Source: Bacillus dicomae (GTDB lineage: Bacteria > Bacillota > Bacilli > Bacillales > Bacillaceae_G). From it: DNA of 64,000 nt. The notes under the pieces are model-generated. The model had not been told where the DNA came from, searched no databases, and saw only the letters and a program-made list of their open reading frames with translations. Position 1 is the stretch's first letter. Every line of letters starts with the position of its first letter. Shown piece by piece: positions 7,293 through 16,152 of the stretch. The position numbers were made by a program, and so were the translations under genes. Location of the stretch: assembly GCF_006494425.1 (NCBI RefSeq), contig NZ_VHIV01000002.1, forward strand, positions 496,001 through 560,000, in the 5' to 3' direction.

Positions 7293-9027
7293 TTCTCACA
7301 TCCTTTACTGGAAGTAGTGTAAGCCCATTGTTAATAAGACGTGTTACAGCTTCATCAGTTGTGAAAGTAGAAAGTTGTTGCAATAATGCTGCTGATGTTT
7401 CGTGCCCTTTGTTATGCTCTAAAAGTAATTCTAATATTTCAAGGCGAAGCAACCATTCTTTCGCATAAAATTTATTTAATACCTCTTGAATCGCTACTAA
7501 TTGCTCGATATGTGCGTCGTGTAAAATACCTTCATTTCGGATATCGCGAACTGTTTGATACATACGTTCAAGTTCATTCAGTACAAGTGGGGCAGGAATT
7601 TCTTGAATTTCTTCATCCATTGGGAAAAATGCTGCAGCATCTGCGGCACCTGGGAATACCGAAGTAATCGTTGAACCAACAGCCATATCAAATGCACCCC
7701 ATGAAGCATCAAATAAAACACGATCGTTATAAGTAACTGTGCAATTAATAAAGGAAATAAGCGCAATTTTTTTATCGTTTTTTACAATATCTGTTACTGT
7801 TCCTTTTACATGAATACCACTTGCAAAAGTAAATGCTGCTTTATTTCCGATTGTAATTCCTAATGATTGTAATTGTTCATCTGTACAATTTTCTAATGCA
7901 ATATTTTCAGTGAGTAATCCAATTGGTGTTCCAAAACCGTCACTGTGTACAGACGTAGAATGATTCGCTAGTTGTTTATTGTGAATTGCTAATGCTGTTG
8001 GCGAACTCGTTCGCATGTAAATCAATTCACCCGCATCATTTTCAATCGTCTCGGTAAATGTACCTGTAATTTGTAATCCGCTATTTAATTCAGCAGTTGC
8101 ATGATTTTCAGAACGAATTGCTTTTTCTAAGCCTTCTTTACCACCTGTTTTAAAGGCCATCGTTTCAGAGAATTTCTCAAGTGCTTCTGTTAATTCTTCA
8201 AATGACTCACAAACAAATAGTTGTGGTTGCATTTTTGTTACGTCATAAGTTGTACCTATACATGCCTCTATAGAGAATGGAACCTTTTCTACAGTGTCTG
8301 TTAAGCAATGTTTGCTTTCGCCAACAGAAGAAAGGAGACCAGCACCATATATTTTGGGAGCATCTATATTTCCGATTAATCCATATTCTACTGTCCACCA
8401 GAAAAGACGTGAAATTTGTTCTGCTTCTGATAAGCCAGAAACTAGCTTTTGTTTTTCAAGTACATTATTTTCAGCAGCTGTAACTTCATCAGGAGTAGAA
8501 GTAGGGCTTTCTTTTACAATTGTTAATGTACGAACAGCTTCGAATGCATCATGTTCTTCTTTTGTAGAGAAAGCTTTTGCACCAATTTGTCCAAATCGTT
8601 TCACATATTTTGCATATGTAGGATCAAGTAAAATAGGTGCGTGTCCTGCTGCTTCGTGTACAATATCTGGAGCAGGTGTATACTCGATATTTTCTATTTT
8701 GCGAATATCTGTTGCGATTGGTAATAATCCGTGTCCTTGAAAATCGAAGAAGGCTACGCCAGGAATAAGCCCGTCAATCGTTACAGCACCCCAGCCACTT
8801 GGTGCCAAACACTCATTCATTTCTTCTACCTTTGGAATTGCATCTATATTAATACCAGATGATTGTAATCCGTTCACATAGGCTGGATGAGCAACGTCTT
8901 TTAAGAAACTATGATTTTGTCTCATAATGTAACGCCACACAGCGTGATTCACCGGTGTGTATTGATCATAATGCTGTGTGGATACGAATGGTTTTAAATG
9001 CGATGGAATTTCTGTTTTCTTTGTCAT
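7273..9027 (-). CDS. phhA: Phenylalanine 4-monooxygenase with long C-terminal extension
   Basis: This 584-residue member of the pterin-dependent aromatic amino acid hydroxylases would convert phenylalanine to tyrosine. The iron facial triad is visible: His124 and His129 in H-E-A-A-G-H-A-P and Glu214 in [21 protein letters not shown] is also conserved. The catalytic part ends near residue 300. Typical bacterial enzymes are about 260-300 residues, so the remaining C-terminal part of about 280 residues is an extra region I do not recognise. The operon is preceded by two T-box leaders with Tyr specifiers, fitting control by tyrosine supply. The start has AAGGAGG upstream. Confidence 0.93.
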   Translation of the reverse strand: MTKKTEIPSHLKPFVSTQHYDQYTPVNHAVWRYIMRQNHSFLKDVAHPAYVNGLQSSGINIDAIPKVEEMNECLAPSGWGAVTIDGLIPGVAFFDFQGHGLLPIATDIRKIENIEYTPAPDIVHEAAGHAPILLDPTYAKYVKRFGQIGAKAFSTKEEHDAFEAVRTLTIVKESPTSTPDEVTAAENNVLEKQKLVSGLSEAEQISRLFWWTVEYGLIGNIDAPKIYGAGLLSSVGESKHCLTDTVEKVPFSIEACIGTTYDVTKMQPQLFVCESFEELTEALEKFSETMAFKTGGKEGLEKAIRSENHATAELNSGLQITGTFTETIENDAGELIYMRTSSPTALAIHNKQLANHSTSVHSDGFGTPIGLLTENIALENCTDEQLQSLGITIGNKAAFTFASGIHVKGTVTDIVKNDKKIALISFINCTVTYNDRVLFDASWGAFDMAVGSTITSVFPGAADAAAFFPMDEEIQEIPAPLVLNELERMYQTVRDIRNEGILHDAHIEQLVAIQEVLNKFYAKEWLLRLEILELLLEHNKGHETSAALLQQLSTFTTDEAVTRLINNGLTLLPVKDVRNDATIN

Positions 9028-9167
9028 TTAGACATCCTCCTTTTTTAAAACAAAATTAAGTATCGGTTTCGTATAGCTTGTATCACCCCCTTTCAAAATT
9101 GTAAGCGCTTATAAAATTTTATCATAAGATTCGGAATTATTTAACATCTGTTTCTGTGAGAAATAGA

Positions 9168-9415
9168 AAAAGCCCCTATCGGAAAATCCGATAGGGGCGA
9201 AAGAATCGCGGTACCACCCTATTTGTAAGTGAAAATATACTTACATCTCAATTAATGATAACGGAAAAATTCCGTCTTTTCCTTCATGCCTATAAGCATA
9301 AGCACTACGAAAAAGAAGCTCCAGAATTGTAATTCATACTTATATATGTGCTAATTTCCACCGACCATTAGCTCTCTGTAACAGGGATATAAGATACTAC
9401 TGCGATTCTTTCAAC
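9168..9415 (-). promoter_or_regulatory. T-box leader 2 (Tyr specifier), proximal to phhA
   Basis: On the minus strand the antiterminator motif AGGGTGGTACCGCG (plus 9207-9220) precedes a terminator hairpin (plus 9171-9198) ending in a short T-run. Upstream is a Stem I with an AGAGA-type motif and a specifier region GAATTACAATTC whose TAC triplet lies at plus 9329-9331. T-boxes read uncharged tRNA; UAC would select tRNA-Tyr, which fits a tyrosine-forming gene. The boundaries are approximate. Confidence 0.93.
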
Positions 9416-9450
9416 GCGTATATTATGAAATTATATAAAAGGATGGACGC

Positions 9451-9720
9451 AAAAAAGTCCCTATCGGAAAATCCGATAGGGACGATAAAAATCGCGGTAC
9501 CACCCTATTTGTAAACAAGTAATTGTTTACCACTCACTTTACGATAACGGAAAGATCCGTCTTTCTCTTCATGCATAAAAAGCATTACGGGAAAGAAGCT
9601 CCAGAATTGTAATTCACGCTTGTATATGTACTGATTTGCACCAACCATCAGTTCTCTGAGACAGGGATATAAGTCGCTACTGGTATTCCTTCAAAGCCGA
9701 TATATAATTCGTTCAACTAA
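9451..9720 (-). promoter_or_regulatory. T-box leader 1 (Tyr specifier), promoter-proximal
   Basis: This is a second complete T-box on the minus strand: antiterminator AGGGTGGTACCGCG at plus 9493-9506, terminator hairpin at plus 9457-9483 with TTTTTT, and specifier TAC at plus 9609-9611 in the same GAATTACAATTC context. It resembles leader 2 closely, including the hairpin CCTATCGG/CCGATAGG. RNA polymerase must read through two terminators in series before reaching phhA. Confidence 0.93.
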
Positions 9721-9732
9721 ACTATGTTTTGT

Positions 9733-9762
9733 ATTATAAAACTATATTAAAAAAATTGTCAA
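9733..9762 (-). promoter_or_regulatory. phhA operon promoter
   Basis: On the minus strand, TTGACA (plus 9757-9762) and TATAAT (plus 9733-9738) are both consensus, separated by 18 bp. Transcription would begin near 9726, just before T-box leader 1. The promoter sits between that leader and the 3' end of the subtilase gene. Confidence 0.9.
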
Positions 9763-9772
9763 CAATAATTTT

Positions 9773-12520
9773 TTATTTCACTTCTAAATCAACATTTAAA
9801 TTAGATGTATTTCCAGCTGCATCGGTTGCTACAATGTGAATTGTATTTTTACCTTCTTGTAATTGAGAACGATCGAAATAAATTTCGTAGTTTTTCTCCC
9901 ACGTGTTTAAGAATGCACTCTCCCATACACCATTTCCGTTAATCTCATATTGTATTCTCACTGGAATACCAGGTGCAATCCAACCAGATTCTGTCATCCA
10001 ATCTAGTAGAATATCATCAACGTTTCCTCTAATAATAAGATTTTCTTGATCAATTTCGTGCGTTAACTTAGGTGCTGTTCGGTCGATAAATACAGCTCCT
10101 GTTTGTTTTGTTTCTCCGCCAGAGTTAGAAGCGACAGCTTCGATTTGGTATAAGCCATCAGGCAACGGAGATCCGTCTGTTTTTGTACCATTCCATTTGA
10201 AAGATTTATAGCCAGGTGTTTCGTTTTTACCTTGATATACCATGCCCTGATATGTCACACGGTCTTTCGTAATTAAATTGGCATGAAACGCTATATCTTC
10301 AACTGGTGTAACTAAATAGTAATTGATTAGGTTGTCATCTAGTATTTTGTCATTATTTGGACTGAAAGTAGAATTAACGATTTCAAGGCCATCAATACGC
10401 TTGTATTCTTTCGGATCGATGCTAAATGTAAATGGAATACGCATTTCATCAGTTTTCCCTTGCTCTTTTACATACAGATTCCCTGTATATACGCCTTGTG
10501 GTAAGGAGCTATCTACAGTAATAGTAAAAGGTTTTTCAATATTACTATTCGGTTTCATACTAATAGAAGAAGGGAAAGAAGTCTGGATTTTTGTTTTTGT
10601 ATCTAATAATTCAATACGAGTTGAAAAGTTTTTCTTTTTGCTAGAAAGGTTTTGTAACGTAATATTTTGTGTTAGTTTCACTGTGCCGCTATTTGGCTTA
10701 ATAAGACCGAAACTGACATTGTTCGGTTTCACTAATGAATCTGTTTGGGCTGCTTTTGGAATATTAATTAAACCAGATCCTTGTGCCATGACAGGATATG
10801 TATTTTCATTGACATCCTTTAATGTTTTTGCAGTATTGGCAAGAGCAGATTTCAATTGTTCTGTCGTCCAATCAGGATGCATTTGACGTAGTAAGGCAAC
10901 GGCTCCTGCTACTTGTGGCGCAGCCATACTTGTTCCATTATGAGATTCATAGCCGCCTCTTGGTACAGTACTAGTAATTTGTACTCCAGGTGCAACAACA
11001 TCAGGTTTTATGAGCCAACTACCTTGTGATGGTCCTCTGGAACTGAAGTTACCAATAAGTTCGGTTTTGTTTGGTTGTCCAATCTTTATATTTTTCTTTC
11101 GTTTTGTAATTAAATCCTTCAACTCTTCACCGTTTGTATTTGATAGTTGCATAACCGGAAGAGCTACATCTTCACGTCCAAAGTATTCGGGCATAATATT
11201 AATTTCTTTTTCGTTAGAAATTAGTAGTACGCCGAGAGCACCAGCTTGTTTCGCTTGTTCTGCTTTTACTAGCGTACTCGAAGTGCCTTGTAAAACAAGG
11301 GCGAATTTACCTTTCACATCTTGTTTAGCGTAATCGCTTGAATTACCGTAGCCAACATAGACAAGCTGAGCATCGTTTCCTACTTGGAAATCTGCTTTTG
11401 ATAACGGTAACCCTTGGTAAGATTTATTAGAACCAGCTATTTGGAACGTTGGAAACGGGATAGAAACAGTAGATGCTCCAACTGATATAACGCTGCTTGC
11501 ATTTCCAGGTGCATCAACAGACCAAGGCTTTGGTCCATCATTTCCATTTGAAACGACTGCAGTAACACCAAGTTTTGCTGCACGTTCTAACGTCATTGTT
11601 ACAGGTTGATCAGGGACATTTAAATCTTGACCGAGTGATAGATTTAAAACATCTGCACCATCTTGAATAGCGCGCTCAATCCCTTGAATAATATCTTCTG
11701 TTGTACCAGTTCCACCATCATTCATTACACGATAGGCTAGAATAGAAGCGTTTGGAGCAACGCCTTTAATTTCTCCATTACCAGCAATAATTCCAGCTAC
11801 ATGAGTACCATGTACGTTACCATCCATTGGATCGTTATCTTCATCAACTGTGTCATATCCACCGATATAATTTGCTTTTAAGTCGGGATGTGTATAGTCT
11901 ACACCAGAGTCGATAATTGCTACTTTCATACCTTTTCCATCAAGCGGTTTGCCAGATGGGTCTTTTAAATTCCATGCTTCAGGAGCACCAATTGTCGGTC
12001 CGCCGATATTTGATGCTTCTTCATTAGTAGTGCTTTTTGATGTTTCATGTAATTTATATGTTAAGTTCGGGTAGACTGCTTTTACTTCGGGTAAAGAAGC
12101 AAGAGCGGTAATTTGATCTCCAGGAACTGAAATAGAGAATCCGGAAAATAACGTATTATACACCTCTTTAATTTTTGCACTAGGTGCTTTTTCTTTTATT
12201 TTCTTAGTCGTATCTTCTTGTGCTTTTTTAAGCTCGGCATGATAAGACTGTGCATTATTATTTTGTAAATCTGGAGCATGCTGAATGTTACTTTGTGAAG
12301 CGAGTGGAGCATGTTGCAATTCTACAATGACTGAAACTTCTTTTGATGTTTTTGTTTCAACACTTTGCGCAATTTTATTTTCTCCCCATTGTTCAATATT
12401 CGCTTTTAACTGTGGACTAAATTGCTTCTCCTTTTGCAGCGATTCAGCATGTGCGCTTAAAGCTCCAAAACTGGAAAAGACGAGCGCCATACTTAATAGT
12501 GTAGATGTAGTTTTTTTCAT
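9773..12520 (-). CDS. Secreted S8 subtilisin-like protease, Vpr type
   Basis: The 915-residue precursor has a signal peptide ending near A-H-A (residue 25), an I9 propeptide over about 60-155, and an S8 catalytic domain with Asp204 (I-I-D-S-G-V-D), His237 (V-H-G-T-H-V-A-G), oxyanion Asn325 and Ser531 (G-T-S-M-A-A-P). A protease-associated domain is inserted at about 380-485, as in B. subtilis Vpr. The C-terminal 300 residues contain Fn3-like and FlgD-like strands (W-N-G-T-K-T-D-G, L-P-D-G-L-Y-Q-I-E-A). No LPXTG or SLH anchor is visible, so it is probably released or loosely wall-associated. GGGGGA precedes the start. Two Spo0A-box-like motifs lie upstream. Confidence 0.93.
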   Translation of the reverse strand: MKKTTSTLLSMALVFSSFGALSAHAESLQKEKQFSPQLKANIEQWGENKIAQSVETKTSKEVSVIVELQHAPLASQSNIQHAPDLQNNNAQSYHAELKKAQEDTTKKIKEKAPSAKIKEVYNTLFSGFSISVPGDQITALASLPEVKAVYPNLTYKLHETSKSTTNEEASNIGGPTIGAPEAWNLKDPSGKPLDGKGMKVAIIDSGVDYTHPDLKANYIGGYDTVDEDNDPMDGNVHGTHVAGIIAGNGEIKGVAPNASILAYRVMNDGGTGTTEDIIQGIERAIQDGADVLNLSLGQDLNVPDQPVTMTLERAAKLGVTAVVSNGNDGPKPWSVDAPGNASSVISVGASTVSIPFPTFQIAGSNKSYQGLPLSKADFQVGNDAQLVYVGYGNSSDYAKQDVKGKFALVLQGTSSTLVKAEQAKQAGALGVLLISNEKEINIMPEYFGREDVALPVMQLSNTNGEELKDLITKRKKNIKIGQPNKTELIGNFSSRGPSQGSWLIKPDVVAPGVQITSTVPRGGYESHNGTSMAAPQVAGAVALLRQMHPDWTTEQLKSALANTAKTLKDVNENTYPVMAQGSGLINIPKAAQTDSLVKPNNVSFGLIKPNSGTVKLTQNITLQNLSSKKKNFSTRIELLDTKTKIQTSFPSSISMKPNSNIEKPFTITVDSSLPQGVYTGNLYVKEQGKTDEMRIPFTFSIDPKEYKRIDGLEIVNSTFSPNNDKILDDNLINYYLVTPVEDIAFHANLITKDRVTYQGMVYQGKNETPGYKSFKWNGTKTDGSPLPDGLYQIEAVASNSGGETKQTGAVFIDRTAPKLTHEIDQENLIIRGNVDDILLDWMTESGWIAPGIPVRIQYEINGNGVWESAFLNTWEKNYEIYFDRSQLQEGKNTIHIVATDAAGNTSNLNVDLEVK

Positions 12521-12615
12521 TGAAACTCCCCCTAATAAAAAGTGCTAATATTCCGAAAAAATTATCTTACAAATTTATCTCGAATTATATAATCGGATGT
12601 TAGCTAAACTATATT

Positions 12616-12685
12616 TTCGACATAATTCATACCAATCCTCTATGAATTTAAAATTTCTTGGGAAATTCTTTCTGATTATGTCGAA
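12616..12685. promoter_or_regulatory. Two inverted Spo0A-box-like sites
   Basis: TTCGACATAAT (12616-12626) is repeated exactly in inverse orientation at 12675-12685. Each arm contains TGTCGAA, the core of the Spo0A box. They lie between the divergent subtilase gene and the beta-propeller gene. Binding is inferred, not shown. Confidence 0.45.
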
Positions 12686-12749
12686 TAGGTATTTTTCACA
12701 TATTGTAGGTGGACATTGAGGAATGCTATGAGGGAAATGGAGGGGTGTT

Positions 12750-13988
12750 ATGAAACGGTTCATAGTAAGCGTTGGTACAATGTTAATCGTATTTTTATGT
12801 TCAATTATTAATATTAGCGCAGAAAATAATGAAGCGAAAATTGCTTTTATTCGTCATCATGATCTTTGGATTAAAATTGATGGAAAAGAAAAACAAATAA
12901 CAAAAGGTGAGTACATAACAGGACCGAAATGGTCTTATGATGGAGAATGGCTTGCCTATGCTAAAGGAAAGAAACAAAATCGTTTTGAACTGTATCGGCT
13001 GAAAGATGGAAAAAAAGTTGCATCGTTTCAATCGGAAGTATCGAATTATCAATGGTCACCGAAAGAGAATATAATTGCATTTGTATTTGCGAATACATTA
13101 AATACGTTTGACGTCAAAAAAAAGAATACAGATTTTGAAAATGTATCGGCAGGTGTAGGTGACTATGCATGGTATCCTGATGGAAAGAAGTTCCTTGTAT
13201 CATCTGAAGCGCATATACTTCCAACAGGATGGACAGGGGCTCAGCTATATGAAGTGCAAAAAGATGCACATATGAATCCTCACAAAATGAAGCATTTGTA
13301 TGCATTACCAAATGAACATGATGATTTCCTAGCATTCGTTGCGAGTGGCTTTCAGTGGTCACCAAATCAAAAGTGGATTTCATTTTTAGCAGTACCGACA
13401 GCTTCATGGTCAGCTGATAGTAATACGCTTTGTTTAGTTCGTGCAGATGGTAGTCGGTTTGAACAAGTAGATCAAATGCTATTAAACACACAATGGTTTC
13501 AATGGGCGCCATCAAAAAATATATTAGCCTATATTGAAGGAAGCGGGAGAGTTGCATTAGAAAATAAACATTTAAAAATAAAGGAACTACCAGCACTTCA
13601 GCAGAACACATTTACGCCGAAAGGATATGTCGATTGGGATTTTGTATGGAAGAACGATAACGTAATTATCGTTTCACGAGCAAAAGAAGCAGGGATAGAA
13701 ACTCCCCCAGAAAAAAGGCCACTACCATCTTTATATGAGATCGATAGTACAAGCGACAAACAACATCGAATCACAAAGCCACCTCATAAGCAAGGTGATT
13801 ATCATCCAATCCTTATGAAGAAGAGCAATCAATTAATATGGATACGTTCAGACCGTGAGAAAGCCAATGTATGGATTGCTCATAGTGATGGGAAACAGGA
13901 AAAGAAGTGGATTGAAAATGTAGACGTACCAGAGTGGTATTACGAGAAATGGAATTGGGAAAATGTTATCTCGGTGAGAGAAAAATAA
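12750..13988 (+). CDS. Secreted TolB-like beta-propeller protein
   Basis: The 412-residue protein has an N-terminal signal peptide (hydrophobic residues 5-23, ending N-I-S-A-E) and repeated propeller blades with G-P-K-W-S-Y-D-G-E-W-L-A-Y, Y-Q-W-S-P-K-E-N-I-I-A-F, Y-A-W-Y-P-D-G-K-K-F-L and F-Q-W-S-P-N-Q-K-W-I-S-F. This W-S-P-D-G pattern is that of WD40-like/PD40 propellers. It lacks a lipobox or catalytic domain, so it is most likely a secreted binding or scaffolding protein of unknown partner. GGAGGGG precedes the start, and a strong terminator follows. It is divergent from the Vpr-like protease and may share its regulation. Confidence 0.85.
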   Translation: MKRFIVSVGTMLIVFLCSIINISAENNEAKIAFIRHHDLWIKIDGKEKQITKGEYITGPKWSYDGEWLAYAKGKKQNRFELYRLKDGKKVASFQSEVSNYQWSPKENIIAFVFANTLNTFDVKKKNTDFENVSAGVGDYAWYPDGKKFLVSSEAHILPTGWTGAQLYEVQKDAHMNPHKMKHLYALPNEHDDFLAFVASGFQWSPNQKWISFLAVPTASWSADSNTLCLVRADGSRFEQVDQMLLNTQWFQWAPSKNILAYIEGSGRVALENKHLKIKELPALQQNTFTPKGYVDWDFVWKNDNVIIVSRAKEAGIETPPEKRPLPSLYEIDSTSDKQHRITKPPHKQGDYHPILMKKSNQLIWIRSDREKANVWIAHSDGKQEKKWIENVDVPEWYYEKWNWENVISVREK

Positions 13989-13990
13989 AA

Positions 13991-14025
13991 AACCTGCCTA
14001 AAAGATAATTTTAGGCAGGTTTTTT
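13991..14025. terminator. Terminator
   Basis: AACCTGCCTAAAA (13991-14003) pairs with TTTTAGGCAGGTT (14009-14021) and runs into T residues. A-runs on the other side let it also serve the convergent small gene. Confidence 0.9.
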
Positions 14026-14029
14026 ATTT

Positions 14030-14152
14030 TTATTTATGTGTTTTATTTGGCTTCTTTTTCGCTGGGTTTCCGTTTCCCTGACGTTTTCTATTTTGTTCAT
14101 CTTTTGCTTGTTTTTCATGCAGTGTATCTAAAAAATCATTCGAGTTACTCAT
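14030..14152 (-). CDS. Small basic hydrophilic protein, DUF4023-like
   Basis: A 40-codon gene encodes M-S-N-S-N-D-F-L-D-T-L-H-E-K-Q-A-K followed by an N/G/K/P-rich basic tail. AAAGGAG lies about 9 nt upstream of the ATG, and the gene ends against the terminator of the convergent propeller gene. The length, the N-D-F-L-D-T-L-H-E-K-Q segment and the basic tail match the small DUF4023 proteins of bacilli. It has no membrane segment and its function is unknown. Confidence 0.75.
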   Translation of the reverse strand: MSNSNDFLDTLHEKQAKDEQNRKRQGNGNPAKKKPNKTHK

Positions 14153-14223
14153 TTTTCTATCGCTCCTTTCATCTTGTCCTAATTACTATAACCATTTAGG
14201 AGGATAATCATGAGGTGAAAAAG

Positions 14224-14562
14224 TTAAGCACTTAGTTTTCTTCGATAGTATACGTAAAATATGCCATACGTAATAAATAGCATAAATAAAATTGGTAACT
14301 CTACATTTTCTTTTAAAATAGTTGCGACAGAAGTTGGTAAGTAAGGTGATGTATTACTCGTTTCTACACCTAACCATTTGTTTAAGAGATTAATGGTACA
14401 AAACATAAAAACACCGGACCAGCTTGCAATAATTGCTTTCTGTTTAATTTTTGTTTCTCGTTCATCATCTGTAATCCAAGGATTAGCAGTTTTATCACTA
14501 CTAAAAAATCCGTTTATATATCCCCATATAATCATTCCAATTAAGATGGTTATCCATTTCAT
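14224..14562 (-). CDS. Small membrane protein of unknown function
   Basis: The 112-residue protein has a hydrophobic N-terminal segment (residues 3-19), a central one (about 46-62) and a C-terminal one (about 88-105), with a charged loop D-D-E-R-E-T-K-I-K-Q-K between the first two. I start it at the ATG complementary to 14560-14562, preceded by GGGAGAGAG; the longer frame lacks a ribosome site. I do not recognise the family. It is monocistronic. Confidence 0.65.
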   Translation of the reverse strand: MKWITILIGMIIWGYINGFFSSDKTANPWITDDERETKIKQKAIIASWSGVFMFCTINLLNKWLGVETSNTSPYLPTSVATILKENVELPILFMLFITYGIFYVYYRRKLSA

Positions 14563-14731
14563 ATTTATAATTTCTCTCTCCCTTGTAAAAAGTATTTTAC
14601 ACAAGCAATTGTAATATTTTCCTATTATTCATGTCAAATCTTTTTTACATATTGTTTTTTTATAGCAGGAATAATGAATGAGATAGGGAAGAAATTATGT
14701 TGAAGGATTTCATGGAGAGAGGAGGATGGGT

Positions 14732-15334
14732 ATGAAACTCGTCTTTGTTCGGCACGGTGAAGGAGAACATACAAAGGATTTGCCGGCAAGTTTACAAATG
14801 TTGAATCCATCATTAACGGATGAGGGAAGGGATCAGGCTGGATTCATTCAATTCAATGTACCATTACAGAAAACAGATATATTAATCGCTAGCCCTACAC
14901 TTAGAACTTTACAAACGGCGGCGATATGGAGTGAGAAAGTGGCTTGTCAAAAAATCGTTCATCCATATGCATCCCCACGTATTTTTCCTTATCGAGAAGG
15001 AGCGAAAACATTACCATGTGATCACATAGTAGATCAGGGAATAATAACAAATTTATTTCCACATTTTTCGATTGCGAAAAGTACAAATAAGCAGTTATGG
15101 ACGGAAGGTATAAATACTATTTCAGAGAATCGTTTTCAGCAAATAGTAGATGAATTTCTTCTTTGGTGTTATGAGCTAGGGGCGGAAAGAATTTGCATTG
15201 TATCTCACGACGGGACAATTACAGCGTATCGGCAATATTTACAGAAAGTCGTTTTAACTAGATCTGATTTTTTGAAAGAAACGGGTATATATAAAATGGA
15301 TGTATCCCTTAAAAGTTTGATTGAGGAAATCTAA
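14732..15334 (+). CDS. Histidine-phosphatase (phosphoglycerate mutase-like) family protein
   Basis: A 200-residue cytoplasmic protein opening K-L-V-F-V-R-H-G-E-G, the R-H-G catalytic motif that carries the phospho-histidine, with a second conserved segment I-C-I-V-S-H-D-G-T-I holding the other active-site His. L-I-A-S-P-T-L-R-T-L-Q-T-A fits the S-P-x-x-R-x-x-Q-T-A family motif. The substrate is not deducible. The ATG at 14732 is preferred because GGAGG (14721-14725) is 6 nt away. It is followed after 21 bp by the CHAT-like gene, so the two look like an operon. Confidence 0.85.
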   Translation: MKLVFVRHGEGEHTKDLPASLQMLNPSLTDEGRDQAGFIQFNVPLQKTDILIASPTLRTLQTAAIWSEKVACQKIVHPYASPRIFPYREGAKTLPCDHIVDQGIITNLFPHFSIAKSTNKQLWTEGINTISENRFQQIVDEFLLWCYELGAERICIVSHDGTITAYRQYLQKVVLTRSDFLKETGIYKMDVSLKSLIEEI

Positions 15335-15355
15335 TTATAGGATGGAGGGTGTATA

Positions 15356-15889
15356 TTGAATGTTGCACTAGTAGTTGGCTTTAATTCTGATTTAGAGGCA
15401 CAATCAATCCGAGCATCACTTGAATATTTTGGGGCGAAAGTTATAACGTACTGGATTGGTAGACCGAAAGAATTCATCGATATTCTTTCTGGAAAGGGTT
15501 TATATAACGATATTAATTATGTTGTCTTTTGCTTTCATGGTGAGGAAGGAAAGTTTGTCATGGAAGAGTTAGGTGAAGATATATATGAACAAGATGAACC
15601 GCGGGGATACTTTGGTGCAGCAGAAATTTATAAATATGCAAAATTGCATAATACACATATTGTAAATAGTGGGTGTACGTTAGGGGAGCAAAAACTAGCA
15701 GAATCTTTTTTACGTAGTGGAGCAAAATCGTATATTGGATCAATAGATTATGTAGATGGGAATGCAGCACTTATGTTTACAATACGCTTATTTTACGGGG
15801 TTATTAACCATGAAAAAACGTTAGAAGATGCTTTTCAAGAAGCGAGTTTAATGGATGAGGAGACACGTACATTTCGATTCTATAAGTAG
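15356..15889 (+). CDS. Small CHAT/caspase-like fold protein
   Basis: A 177-residue protein of unannotated type. F-C-F-H-G-E-E-G places His61-Gly62 after a beta strand. H-I-V-N-S-G-C-T-L-G-E-Q-K-L-A places Cys107 after the next one, followed by A-E-S-F-L-R-S-G-A-K-S-Y-I-G-S and D-G-N-A-A-L-M-F-T-I-R-L-F-Y. This order (HG, strand, S-x-C-x-x-G, AFL-x-x-GA, then an F-Y helix) is the layout of CHAT and caspase-like cysteine peptidases, so His61/Cys107 could be a catalytic dyad. It starts with TTG behind GGAGGGTG. No signal peptide or partner domain is present. Proteolytic activity is inference; some CHAT-like proteins are inactive. Confidence 0.6.
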   Translation: MNVALVVGFNSDLEAQSIRASLEYFGAKVITYWIGRPKEFIDILSGKGLYNDINYVVFCFHGEEGKFVMEELGEDIYEQDEPRGYFGAAEIYKYAKLHNTHIVNSGCTLGEQKLAESFLRSGAKSYIGSIDYVDGNAALMFTIRLFYGVINHEKTLEDAFQEASLMDEETRTFRFYK

Positions 15890-15890
15890 T

Positions 15891-15931
15891 GTGAAACACA
15901 TTTATTCTATATTCGAATAAATGTGTTTCAC
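15891..15931. terminator. Long perfect hairpin after the CHAT-like gene
   Basis: GTGAAACACATTTATT (15891-15906) and its exact reverse complement (15916-15931) flank a 9-nt loop. The following sequence is T-rich but not a clean T-run, so it may terminate weakly or protect the mRNA 3' end. Confidence 0.6.
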
Positions 15932-15963
15932 ATTTAACTCACACTTTTTTTACATTTTTTTAA

Positions 15964-15978
15964 TGAAAATGATTATCA
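15964..15978. promoter_or_regulatory. Fur-box-like operator
   Basis: TGAAAATGATTATCA matches the 7-1-7 Fur box TGATAATNATTATCA at all defined positions but one. It lies about 8 bp upstream of a TATGAT -10-like hexamer (15986-15991) and 175 bp before the DoxX gene at 16153. Confidence 0.6.
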
Positions 15979-16152
15979 CTTATGGTATGATATGTTCAAG
16001 TTTTTACAGGTAATAAAAGTTACTATATAAACGTTAGCTTGTAATGTTTTATACGTATGTCACGAATTATTCATAATTAACGTTTGTAAAATAAGTAACT
16101 GATGTTATTATATTAACTGTAACTGACTTAATTACAACTTTAGGAGGAAGAT

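Noticed and set aside
8294-8740. A 148-codon plus-strand frame opposite phhA
   Set aside because: It is the complement of a well-conserved enzyme gene, with no start signals.
9171-9483. Near-identical hairpins suggesting an insertion element
   Set aside because: They are the terminators of two T-box leaders, each beside AGGGTGGTACCGCG.
15891-15931. Start of a CRISPR-like repeat
   Set aside because: Only one inverted repeat is present, with no spaced direct repeats. No CRISPR array is seen anywhere in the window.
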